From Cladobotryum mycophilum (Eukaryota; Ascomycota; Sordariomycetes; Hypocreales; Hypocreaceae), in contig CM071589.1 in NCBI GenBank assembly GCA_036429605.1, positions 6,944,001-7,008,000 on the forward strand: DNA of 64,000 nt. The letters run 5' to 3'. Under the pieces are notes generated by a model. That model made no database searches, was not told the DNA's origin, and saw only the letters and a list, made by a program, of their open reading frames with translations. Each line of letters opens with the position of its first letter. The first letter of the stretch is position 1. Below are positions 48,801 to 58,405 of the stretch, in pieces. Position numbers and translations under genes: made by a program.

Positions 48801-50328
48801 CAGTTACAGAGAAATAATTTACTTAGAATCGGATCGATCGCGTTCTCGCCCGATGCAGCACTAATAGTGGCATCAGGAGAAGATGATGGTTTCCTAGAGG
48901 TCTGGCAGACTGATACGGGCGAGTGTTTGCAAAAGATCATGGCTCATGGATCTATCATCTCGTCACTGGCCTTTTCGAGTGACTCGAGGTTGGTAGTATC
49001 ATGTTCACACGATTCTACTGTGCGAATTTGGCAATTGAATACAGGCAAATATCCACAGACTTCAGAGAGCTATAGAAGAAAGGAGGACCTGAGAGGAATA
49101 GCTTTCTCTGTTAACTCGATGTTGGCGGCGTCGTGTTCAGATCAAGGCATAGTGCGGATTTGGCAGGGCAGCACCGGCGAGTGTGTCCAGGAATCGGTGC
49201 TTGGTAAGACAAGAGTCGAGTCGAAGAATACGTTTGGTTGGGATGCCCACGACATGTATCAGAGTGACGCTATTAGGAGCATTGAACGACGTCGCCGGGG
49301 CCCTTTCACACCTCAGACACTGAGCATGACCAGCTGGAGATCGGATAAACTACTGTTGCCAGAGGGGTTGAAGCGTGATAAATCAATGTTTATGGAAGAA
49401 TGGCAAGAATGGTCTGCGCGTCGTCGCAATGGACTGGGGAAACGGGATGAGGCCGTTTCCTCAGCAACCTTCTCCCCCAATTTGGCATTAGTAGTATTAG
49501 TGTGTTCAGAGTCGTTCAAAATCCGGCGTGTCGACAGGCGAATATCTGGAGGTTTATCTCGGCCTCGAGACAACGGCAGTGGCCTTCTCGCCAGATTCAG
49601 CATTGGTAGCTGTGTGCATAGGACAAAGAGCGCGCATCTGGCGGGTCAATGCTGGTGAGAAGCTTGAAACACCACAGGTTCTGCCAACACTACAGGATCT
49701 GCAAACACTACATAGGCCAAGCAAGCACGGAAATACCAATTCTGTCGTCTTCTCCGGCGATTCGGAATTACTAGCGGCAAGTTAAAAAGGTAAAGTCATG
49801 TGCATCTGGCGAGTCAGGGATGGTCATCTGCTACATATACTGGATTTCGGTGATGGGTCGTTTTTGACCACCCCTTTAACCGCCTTCTCTAGCGACTCGG
49901 CCTTGGTGGCTTCAACGAACGGTAGAGGAGCAGTGCGCTTATGGCGCGTTGACAGCGGCGCGCTCCTGAAAGATTTCTCCATTGGATTCAGATCACGTCA
50001 CATATCTTTTGAAGCCGGGGACACTCAACTCCTTACCGATGCCGGCCTCGTTGCCATCAGTCATCCTTCGCTACCAGATTCACCTAACAGGACGGTACCC
50101 AAGTTAATCCCCAATCGCAGCGTCGGACTCGGTCTCAGTGAAGATTCTTCCTGGATCACATTACATGGAAATCCCTTCTTTTGGTTACCGGTGGACTACC
50201 GACCTTCCATATACGGACAGCAAATGATTTCCATTGTAGGGTCTTACATCGCAATTGGCTGCGTTTCAGGTAAGGTCTTAATAATGGGGTTTTCCTTAAA
50301 GGACGTGCCAGGGTTGCACATGACTTGA
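45857..50328 (+). pseudogene. NOD-like receptor 3: HeLo-like N-terminus + NACHT + WD40, with C-terminal lesions
   Basis: Exon 1 (45857-46239) encodes a helical N-terminal domain of the kind seen on fungal STAND proteins. The main exon (about 46288-49658 in one frame) carries Walker A LNGMAGTGKSTIS, Walker B VIVIDALDE and about nine WD40 repeats with IW(R/Q)..TG.C signatures. Three problems are visible. The exon 1/exon 2 splice sites (donor at 46240; acceptors ending at 46287 or 46289) give a frame that does not match the family-like sequence LRNQAILDRLPVAQGAAFDS. At about 49528-49545 the frame shifts by one, and WD40 sequence continues in the next frame. A TAA stops that frame at 49783-49785, after which coding resumes to 50328. 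The NACHT and most WD40 repeats remain open, so a shorter receptor of ~1,200 residues may still be made. The domain layout is close to NLR1 apart from the N-terminus. Confidence 0.8.
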
Positions 50329-50341
50329 CTTGAAGACCAGC

Positions 50342-50375
<34 letters not shown>

Positions 50376-52160
50376 CGGGGGAAGAATAAATACAATGCTC
50401 ATCTACACTCTACACTCACTTCTCCCCAGAAGTTTAGGTCGCAGACTTACTCAACAAACAATCTCACTTATTACAGACCTTGTTCGCTTTACCAGAAGTT
50501 CCTCCATTTCCTCATTGCTGCTAGCACTTCTCAAGAAGGTTCAGATAGCTTCGAAGAACCGCATATTCTAGTCCTTGATTCCTTTTTTCCTCCCCTGCCT
50601 ACGACAGTGTAGCTACCGATTATCTTTCCTGTAATTTGGCATAGCTCCCCGTTCATCTAGCAAGCCATTCTTTTTTTAAAAAAAAATTTGGTCTGTATCT
50701 CAACAACTACCTGCGATATTGCATACACGCTTGACCAAAACATAAAGACCATGGTCTAGAGCAAGCATTCAAATAGTGAGAACACCACATTAGAAGTTAT
50801 CTATTCTAGTACTGACTATCAACTGAATATGAGCTGGACAAGTTTTGAAACAAAAAGAAAAATTGATTTGTCAACGAGCATGGCTGACAGCAGATCAGGA
50901 GTTTGAAAGAGGGTCTGGGTGCGATTCATGGCCCAATGGCGGCTTCCCCGATCCTTATCACTTGTGCCTCTCTGTGTTTATCCCTCCATCGTTGAAGCCT
51001 AACGGAGCATATATCAACGGATCTTTAACCTGAAAGTCTCTGGCTGAGTGTTGCACTCCTGATCAGCCGTGCTCCATTTCTTCTCAGCTTCAACAAAAAC
51101 CTCCTCGCCACGCTTTTTTCCCTCCTCAGGCAAAGCCCTCTCATAAAACCCATGATAATATGCGAGGAGGAGTAGGTCTCCGCGGGAATAGAAGGGGGTG
51201 CTCTGCCACCATCGTCAAATCTCGACAAGCAGCATCGCCAAGATCCAGGCAACCAGACCAAGCCCCCCACGGTAAGTCCCATTCCAGAAAAGTTCTTCAA
51301 TCTGATACATCACATATGAGTACAACCCCAAGCGCCACCGATACAATCAAAACGGACTCGGGCATTGGAAGTGGGGAAGGGAGATGTTACAATATAATTA
51401 CCCCAACTAGGCTAATATATATGATGCTCAAGGTCCGTCTCCATCGAAAACAGGCATCTGGAGCTTTTCTTTCTTTTTTCTTCCCTTTTCATCATCACAT
51501 TGTACAACTAAATGGGCATCTCTTCTATCCCACCTAGTGCCCAGCAATTCAAAAGGACTGTTCTAACCGATGAAGTGACTCATCATTTTCTCGCGATTCT
51601 CCACTCTCTACCTTACATATATCTATTCATAAGCACATTATATTCCAGAACCCAGGACGTGGTTCCAGAATGAGGGGTGGTGGTCGTGTGAAGGAGGGGG
51701 CGTCAAGTAGGAGGAGGATGCTTCAAGAATGAAAGAGAGAGTAGAACCTGAAAGTCCTTAGTCAGACATATAACCAACCTCTTCATCTAGCACACACAGA
51801 ATACAACATATGTCGCACCTCGAATTTTCTGCGGTAACATCTGTCATTTTCGGAACTTGTTGCTTCGAGCCCTCCCGACAGCGAGTCATCCATTGCTGCG
51901 ACGCAGAATGACGAATTCCGGCATCAAAAATAGATCCCGGTTCGTATGCCCATCCCAATCTCCATCGCACCGCCTTTTTATCTCATTATTTTCTCTTTTC
52001 TTCTTTCTTTCCTCTTTGGGGGGTAATAGACAGTTTAGTCAAACCCTGTTGGATCACAAATCTTTTTGAGGACTGGCACACAAGCATATATACACACACA
52101 CACGTTGTTTCTGGGCACTTTTGGCGCATCTAGAAGAGAGGGGAAAAGGAAAACAACAGA
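50329..52160. other. Intergenic region with microsatellites
   Basis: About 1.8 kb without recognisable genes; ORFs at 51025-51300 (minus) and 51160-51537 (plus) overlap and lack motifs. It includes a (CA)n(TA)n microsatellite near its start and a (CA)n run just before the SGNH hydrolase gene. Confidence 0.4.
50342..50375. repeat. Compound (CA)n(TA)n microsatellite
   Basis: About seven CA units followed directly by about nine TA units, just downstream of the NLR3 frame. Simple sequence of this type is prone to length change. Confidence 0.9.
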
Positions 52161-53018
52161 ATGTACTCCCCTCACCGTCCGCTCCACATCGTCGGCCTAG
52201 GCAGCTCCTTCGCTGCCGGCCCCCTCATATCCCCCCAGGTCGGCCCCAGCGCCGCCAGACGCTCCGGGAGAAACTACGCCCACAGCCTCGCGGGCTACCT
52301 GGCCGGCACGCTCGTCGACATCTCCGCCTCAGGCGCCACCCTCCTCAACATCACTGTCGAGCCACAGCACATCCGGTTCCCCAGGCGGCACACATTCCCG
52401 CCGCAGATCTCGCAGATACCTGAGTGCGCGGGCATCATCACCCTGACCGCGGGGGGCAACGACATTGGGTACATTGGGGACATGACGCTCGACGCCCTCT
52501 CGGCGACGCTGGCGGGCAAGATCTTCGCAGTCATGCTCCGGGCCCTGAGGTTCGTGGGGCTGGTCAGCAGGCGCACCGTATCAGAGGACACCGCCCCCCT
52601 CATGTCTGCGGAGGAGCTCTCCATCCGACTCGGCGACACCCTCGACATGATCCACGCAAAAGCACCCAAAGCCCACGTCTTCCTAGTAGAATACCTTGCC
52701 GTCCTGGGCCCCTCCACAAGACCCTTCAAAGACGTCCCCTTTACCCAGGAGCGCATCGACTACCACCGTGCCGTGGCGTCCAAACTACAGCAGGCCTACG
52801 TCCTTGCCGCAGAGTCCCGAAAGGACTGGTGTGATAGAATACCCGTCCACGAGGCAAGCCAGGGGCACGCGCTAGGAAGCGATGACCCTTGGGTCGGAGG
52901 GTTTGGCTTCTTCTCTCTGTTTTGGGAGAACAGCAGGCCGGTGTTTCATCCGAATGCGGTGGGGATGGGGGCGATTGCGAAGATGCTTCTGGAGAGGATT
53001 GGCAGACAAGTGTCGTAA
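52161..53018 (+). CDS. SGNH/GDSL-type hydrolase
   Basis: An intronless 285-residue protein. The N-terminal IVGLGSSFAAGP gives the block I serine, LTAGGNDIGYIG gives the block III GxND, and HPNAVGMGAIAKML near the C-terminus gives the block V histidine with HPN. These are the hallmarks of SGNH esterases/lipases. No clear signal peptide is present, so an intracellular esterase acting on acyl esters is likely; the substrate cannot be read. Codon use is strongly GC3, like the AAA ATPase and chorismate synthase genes, which suggests an old resident gene rather than a recent arrival. A CA-dinucleotide tract (52088-52103) lies just upstream. Confidence 0.82.
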   Translation: MYSPHRPLHIVGLGSSFAAGPLISPQVGPSAARRSGRNYAHSLAGYLAGTLVDISASGATLLNITVEPQHIRFPRRHTFPPQISQIPECAGIITLTAGGNDIGYIGDMTLDALSATLAGKIFAVMLRALRFVGLVSRRTVSEDTAPLMSAEELSIRLGDTLDMIHAKAPKAHVFLVEYLAVLGPSTRPFKDVPFTQERIDYHRAVASKLQQAYVLAAESRKDWCDRIPVHEASQGHALGSDDPWVGGFGFFSLFWENSRPVFHPNAVGMGAIAKMLLERIGRQVS

Positions 53019-53536
53019 TGGAACGTGTTAGAGGTGTAGGCGGGACTGTAAAAGTTCTTCTTTTTTCTTCTTCTTTTTCTTGTATGGGTAAAATGGGCAA
53101 TGATAGAATCTGAGCTGTAGGTATAAAGAATATAGATGGAAGGGTACAAATATTAGGTCTGTTTTATTCAGGATTTCCTAATGTTCCTAAACGTCCAAAA
53201 GTTGTGTTGAGCTGCGTTGGATAATCTCGCCCTCCAAATGCAGGGCAAACTCCAAGCATGTCGGAAGAAATACCACCCCATGCCAGTCAACATCCAATCC
53301 ACAGACGCTCAATTAACTGACAGAAGTTCAGACATAGCCTCAAGACTGCCAACCTTCTACATCCAAATCCCCAAGTATTTAGTTACCAAAAAAAAGAACG
53401 CCATAGGTCTATCCATATAGATATCGAGATCGCTCCGCTCCTCATATTTGTATCCTTTAAATCGCCTCTCCCCTTTCCCCTCTACAATCCAAAAAAACAG
53501 CCTCATGTAATATCATTTGCGAACATCTTCTTTTAT
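53019..53536. other. Intergenic region between convergent genes
   Basis: About 520 bp of 3' flanks of the SGNH hydrolase and FAD synthase genes. Short ORFs only; nothing else recognised. Confidence 0.4.
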
Positions 53537-54848
53537 TCATCTATCCCGGCCCAGTCTTTCTTCATCGTCGGCCATCAATTCGTAAGCCGGTCGGAATCCG
53601 TTACCGTTGTCGGTCTTCTTTAGGTGGGGGTTGGGATGGGTATCTTTTGTGCCACCGAGACTTGTGTAGCCCTATGTAAGTGTCAGTAGGTATCAAGGTG
53701 GTTTATTGAAGTTTTGAGACTGACCTGGTCGTATAGAGTGCAATATGGGATTTCGAAATGTCGGATAAACTGCCCAACCATTAGCATTCTGCCTTTTATC
53801 ATTTCGCCTCCTTCATTCCAAAGCGGATTGAAAACTCACAGCCCAAATCTCCGCTATTCAATCGCAAAGTTAGCCAATGCTCCTATATTCAGTCCAGTCC
53901 ACAGGTGACATACCATAATGCCAATCAATCATGGGATGAACCCTCATAAACTGCGGCCACCCCGCATCCGTGGGGTCGAAATGCGTCAACTTCTCCCCAT
54001 GCGGATCCGTCCTCCGCGTCCCCACAAACACTGCCTTTACCGTCGGGCGGTCCTTTAGGTATACTTCGAGGCCCTCCTTCATGGGCAGCGCATAGTGTGT
54101 GACGTCCAGGTGGTATTCTGCGCTAGATGTTGCAACAAAATCGTCGACTTCGGGAAAGGGATGTTTGGAAACAATGTATACGGCTTGGAACTTGTCGGGG
54201 AGGGGCGTTGAGTGGGCGGAACCGTTGGTAGTGGTGTTGGAGTTGGGGTTGGAGTCGGAGGTGGCGGTTGAGGGAATGTGTCGCGCAAGACCAGCGAGGA
54301 TCATAATCAGAAGCACGAGACCTTTGAAAATGCGAGTCAGCATACAATCAAAATGGAAAGGGAGCAAAAGGATCTCGGCTAGTTTCGGGGATGATCTTGA
54401 TTTGCGACCCGCTAGGACTTTGCGCGGTTGTCATCGACGAAGGATTCGAGTAAACGTACAGTCTTTTCCGCCATTGTAGGATAATGAAATCTGTTCATAT
54501 CTGTTGCGCGAAAAGGATAGGTGTCAGCACACTCGCTCGCACCATGCATGCGCATAATACAAACAAAGACAACATTAAAAACACTCACGGGTATTTGGCC
54601 AACGCCTCCTCGACTACACCCATGGATATGCGCAGCTGCTCCTGAACACCTCGTAATAACTGCGTCTCCTGTTCTTCCGCTAGAAAGGCGTCCACCTTGT
54701 CCCTCATCTCGAGGCAGACATCCCGCAACGATCGAGGCGAGGACGATCTGTCAGCATCATCCTCGGCAACATGCGACTTGGCGGGGTAGCCGTTGAGCAG
54801 CGATGCGGCTGTCGCGACGACCTGTTTAACCTGATCCTGTAGCATCAT
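53537..54848 (-). CDS. FAD1: FAD synthase (FMN adenylyltransferase, Fad1-like)
   Basis: Six exons on the minus strand, 54848-54589, 54500-54460, 54321-53914, 53853-53840, 53769-53725 and 53671-53537, give 300 residues with consistent phases, matching fungal Fad1 in length. The PAPS-reductase-type fold is clear. The phosphate-binding SYNGGKDCLVLL spans the second intron. VFVGTRRTDPHG and the segment around HPMIDWHY follow, then FIRHFEIPYCTLYDQGYTSLG and the C-terminal THPNP. The enzyme transfers AMP from ATP to FMN, making FAD in cytosol or mitochondria. The fourth exon is only 14 bp (a micro-exon reading EIWA with flanking bases). A non-conserved Ser/Asn/Thr-rich insert (STATSDSNPNSNTTTNGSAH) follows the first motif. 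This is a housekeeping gene and marks conserved chromosome territory next to the AT-rich island. Confidence 0.93.
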
Positions 54849-55074
54849 GGTTCTGTGATTGTGACTGTATCGCCTGTCACATTATAAGAAAGAAAGGAAT
54901 GCCATGGGGGGGGAGACAAGGAAAAGAAGAAGGAAAAGGGAAAAGAAGGGTCTAAAAGTTTATTAATAAGTCTCACCCCCATCAGCAGTAATATAAGTGG
55001 AATAAGGCATTGGAGAGTATATAGACAAGCTGACCCCTCTCTACCTATGTAACCTGTACCTGTCCCCCTAAGTA

Positions 55075-55545
55075 ATTAATCTATCTTTCTTTAAGTACTT
55101 GACCTATTTTTCTATAAAAGTATTTAATGAAATTTAATAATCTATTATTTATATTATATAATACTATTTCTTTAATTATTTATATAATATAATAGATTAT
55201 ATAATAAGAAAAAGAAAATTATAGTATATAATTTTTAATTTAATTTATAATATTTAATTAATTTTTAATTAATTTTAATTATTACTTTAAAAAAATTTAT
55301 TTCTATTATTATTTTAAATCTTTTTAAAAAAATTTTTAATTATTTTTATAATATAATTATATAAATAATATAAAAATTACTAAAACATTTTTAATAATAA
55401 AAATTTTTTTTAATAAAATTTTTTTTAATATAATAATATATATTAAAATTATTTTAAATATAATTATAAAATTATTATTAAGTATTTTAATAAAACTTTT
55501 AAACTATTATTATACTAGGGGAAATATATTATTGTTTTTGTAAAC
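55075..55545. repeat. Extreme AT-rich island
   Basis: About 470 bp almost entirely of A and T, with TTAATTAA-like palindromic runs and hardly any C or G from about 55120 to 55510. No coding frame or recognisable element remains. It could be a heavily RIP-mutated repeat, a piece of organellar-like DNA or simple AT expansion. Confidence 0.9.
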
Positions 55546-55562
55546 TTAGACACGCTGCTGCT

Positions 55563-55618
55563 GCCATAGGTTTAGCGGCATCGCCCGTTCGGGCTAGGTG
55601 CGCTTGCCGCTCTATGGC
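55563..55618. repeat. Nested hairpin at the edge of the AT-rich island
   Basis: GCCATAG (55563-55569) pairs with CTATGGC (55612-55618). Inside this, AGCGGCA (55574-55580) pairs with TGCCGCT (55605-55611), with a 4-base bulge on the left arm. In the loop GCCCG-TT-CGGGC (55583-55594) forms another short stem. It could be the end of a mobile element or a structured RNA/DNA site. Confidence 0.55.
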
Positions 55619-56789
55619 TAACGCGCATCACGTGACCATTCTGGATATAAGACCTGAACATCTCTTGGCCCTGTCCCCAAGTTATCATCTACATCTTTCT
55701 CCTTCTCCATGCCTTGTCCTTGGGCCGTTTTTTATTTCATTTCCATGATACGAGCACAGCCGCCTCCCCACCCTCACGCCGTTATCAATACATCCCGCCA
55801 AAGTAATGCCTTCATCTTGACCTCGCCAGCGCGATGCTTCCTCCTTTTCCTGACTTCCCTCGGTCTATGTGGTATAATTGCACCATTGACAATGTTTCAC
55901 TATTCCTTCTCACTCATAATAGTTTATCTCGCTGTAACAGCACAATTTTTTGAGGCTTTCCAGTGCTAGCTGCTCCTGCTCCCATTGTCTTGGCCACGGA
56001 CGGCCTCATCTTCCTAGACGATATCCCGTCCATGAGTCACGATCGTTGCTAGGCATCAGGAACTCCTGTTCTCTACTTAGGGTTAGATGGAGAGGCCTCC
56101 TTTGGTGCATCTGGCCAATAGCGAAAATGCCTCATTGGCTCATCTCCCACGACAGTCTAGGTCATCGAGTGAGCTGGCTCCACGGTGAAACGGAGAGACC
56201 GAGCCAACGGCATGAAAAGGGGGCGCATGATCTTGTCCAATTGGATGATTCGCCGACAGTGCAACCCAGTGGATGGGGAGTCTGGGGCGAAAGCTGATTG
56301 ACACGTAATGCTTGGTCGACGCGGACCATTCATTCTGCAGGAGAACTTCCGAAGTAAGTTCTATAGGCGCTATGCCAGGTCAGCCGACGACAAAGCGACC
56401 ACGGTCCCTGTCTGCTTAGCACATTGCTGGATTCCATGCTCGTAGGATTCAGGGGCTGCGGATGGATCGGCATACTAGAGCGCGCACGTATTTTGGCCTC
56501 GTCATTGGCTTCGCACATTCGGAACTAGAAGTTGCCTGTGAGGATGGCTCGATCTAGGCTCAATGTGGATTACATGCCCGACTGATGTCCTTTTGATGGC
56601 TCGCACAGCCCGAACATGGCCTCGCTGGCCATGACAAAGGGACAAAGGGGCCCAGTGGCAAGTCAAGCCATCGGAGTAGCCCCTCAGCAAGGGCAAGGGC
56701 TTAGACATAGAGGTATATTAACCACCTTCTTCCCCCTCCTCTGGGAACCAGAAAAGTCGGGAAGACATTTAACGCCATCTTGCATCACT

Positions 56790-57353
56790 ATGCCTTCAAT
56801 CAACCTTGACAATCAGGTCTTCTTTGACTCAAACCAGCTGAGGATTCCGAAAATTCAACGCCAAGAACCGGATATATTATGTGAAAATGCACATATCCCT
56901 CAGCCGCAAGCTGGCACACCATCAAATGATGATGCCATCGTGATCTCAAGCGACGATGAATCTGATTGTGAGGATTCAGCCAGCGTTCGGTCAAGCTCAT
57001 CACTATCACCAATTGACCAGCTTCTTGCGGAGACGCAAGAGCGTCGTACTGTTACTGATCTTAATGAGAGAAGTATGTGAAGTTTTATTATCTCTTGCGG
57101 CAATTTTACTAACATGCCCTCCGCAGAGAAAAGTTTGGATACTTCCATCTCAGGAGCTTGTGATGGCCATCTTGCACAAGACCCTATGATGGACGGGCCA
57201 GAATTGAGGGGTCCTCCACAATTGCCAGACCGCCCAATTCTGGAGACCTGGGCTTCAATGCAGGCAGTTTGGTTGAACGTCGAGTCAGAAGCTCGAACGA
57301 CTGCAATGTTTGCTCGTCAGAGAGTAGCTTGCCATCTTTCGACTGCTTTGTGA
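56790..57353 (+). CDS. Hypothetical protein with an acidic SIM-like motif
   Basis: Two exons, 56790-57072 and 57127-57353, join across a GTATGT...CAG intron with an ACTAAC branch site to give 169 residues. The only motif is DAIVISSDDESDCEDS (residues ~50-65), a hydrophobic core followed by acidic and serine residues as in SUMO-interacting motifs. A serine-rich segment and short helices follow. I recognise no family. It lies in repeat-rich sequence between the AT island and a minisatellite, so it may be part of a mobile or fast-evolving element. The match of intron signals and frame is the main support. Confidence 0.38.
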
Positions 57354-57661
57354 ACTTTTTCAGGAGTTTCCGGAAAGCCTGATATAAAGCGTTCTGCTGT
57401 CTTGAGCCAAGGCTTCTTTCTGTTTGGCCTTGGAAGACTCCTTCTCAATGAGCAGGCTCGGGATAGAGTACGATGGCTGACTCCGGTCTCTTGAGTTCTT
57501 GCGGTTTGACTTCGTAGCTTGTGTGTTCAGGGTGCACACGAGCTTCTCCAAGTAGAGGATGTACTCATCATCAGTACCTTGGAACTCGAAAAGATGTGGC
57601 ATGATGTTTGTGTACAGATAAGTCTATCCGGCGTCCGGGTTACTTCGACGAAGTCCGTGTC

Positions 57662-57842
57662 CAGGGAGTCAGCCGGGCAGCTATATCGCCGTCCAGGGAG
57701 GCAGCTACGTCGCTGGATCGCTGTCCAAGGAAGCCGCCGGCCTACGAAGCTCGTGTCTAGGGAGGCAGCCGCGTAGTCGTAGCTAGGTAGATTGCTGTGA
57801 GACTGCTGTCCGAAGAAGCCGCCGCGCTGCTGGATCGCTGCC
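57662..57842. repeat. Degenerate 32-bp tandem repeat (minisatellite)
   Basis: Units of 32 bp start at 57662, 57694 and 57726, then a 53-bp unit at 57758, then another 32-bp unit at 57811. Most begin with CAGGGAGGCAGC-like or CAAGGAAGCCGCCG-like sequence and end in GCTGTC or CGTGTC. The copies differ at many positions, so the array is not recent. Confidence 0.75.
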
Positions 57843-58146
57843 CAGGGCTCATGAAGTCGATGAGCCCCATCTGGCCCTCCAGGGGACGGTCTCCTGAAGG
57901 ACCGCTCACCGAAATTCGGCGCCGTCGGCGAGTTTTTGGGGGAGCGGCTTCTTGTGGGGTGTAAGACCGTCACCAAGACCCTCCCCGCGCCGCTCCGCGA
58001 TTAGTCACCGCTAAAGAAAAAAATCTTTGCGACATCGCTACGGAGGAGCCCTTCAAAAGTCTGGTCCCATTCGCTTGTACCTCCATTATTGAGCTAATGC
58101 TAGTAAGGGTAAAGCGCTACGTTCAACCATGTACGAAATTGAGATA

Positions 58147-58160
58147 TAACCCTAACCCTA
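58147..58160. repeat. Short interstitial telomere-like motif (CCCTAA)
   Basis: TAACCCTAACCCTA contains just over two copies of the CCCTAA/TTAGGG fungal telomere unit, about 250 bp before the chorismate synthase gene. It is too short to be a telomere. It may be chance or a repair scar, although similar telobox motifs also occur in promoters. Confidence 0.6.
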
Positions 58161-58405
58161 TTCAAGCCCAGCAGGGGGTAGTGCCCTGTAGCATCGGGGT
58201 TATAGGTGAGTGGCCGCTATAGTCATGTGCCATTTCTACGAGTGCCTGTGCGGAGCTAAGATGGGATAGGACTAGCATTTTCTTGGCGTACAAGCAAATG
58301 GGAACAGACTTTCAAAGGGCCCCTCCGTACATTCCTCCCCCTCCAACCTTTCTCCCTTCCGTCATACAATTCACCCAGTGGACATACAGAACAGATAAGG
58401 ACACC

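Larger units (their letters stand above)
54849..56789. other. Gene-free stretch containing the AT-rich island and a hairpin
   Basis: About 1.9 kb without convincing genes. It includes an 8-G run at 54906-54913, an extreme AT block, a GC-rich nested hairpin and, after ~55,700, mixed sequence with short ORFs (55709-55969, 55950-56297, plus) that carry no motifs. Confidence 0.45.
57354..58405. other. Repeat-rich gene-free stretch
   Basis: It holds a minus-strand ORF (57360-57602, 80 aa, with DDEYILYLEKLVCTLN), a 32-bp minisatellite, a GC-rich inverted repeat (GGAGCGGC 57941-57948 with GCCGCTCC 57989-57996) and a telomere-like motif. A longer minus-strand ORF (57527-57976) runs through the minisatellite, whose 32-bp period is not a multiple of three, so it is probably accidental. 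The 80-aa ORF may be a fragment of a real protein, but I cannot identify it. Confidence 0.45.

Noticed and set aside
52295..52756. 153-aa minus-strand ORF inside the SGNH hydrolase gene
   Set aside because: Shadow of a GC-rich gene; the plus strand carries all SGNH blocks.
57527..57976. 149-aa minus-strand ORF with repeated SLDTxFV
   Set aside because: It runs through a tandem repeat with a period of 32 bp, not a multiple of three, so a conserved protein repeat is unlikely; the two similar peptides come from the DNA repeat.
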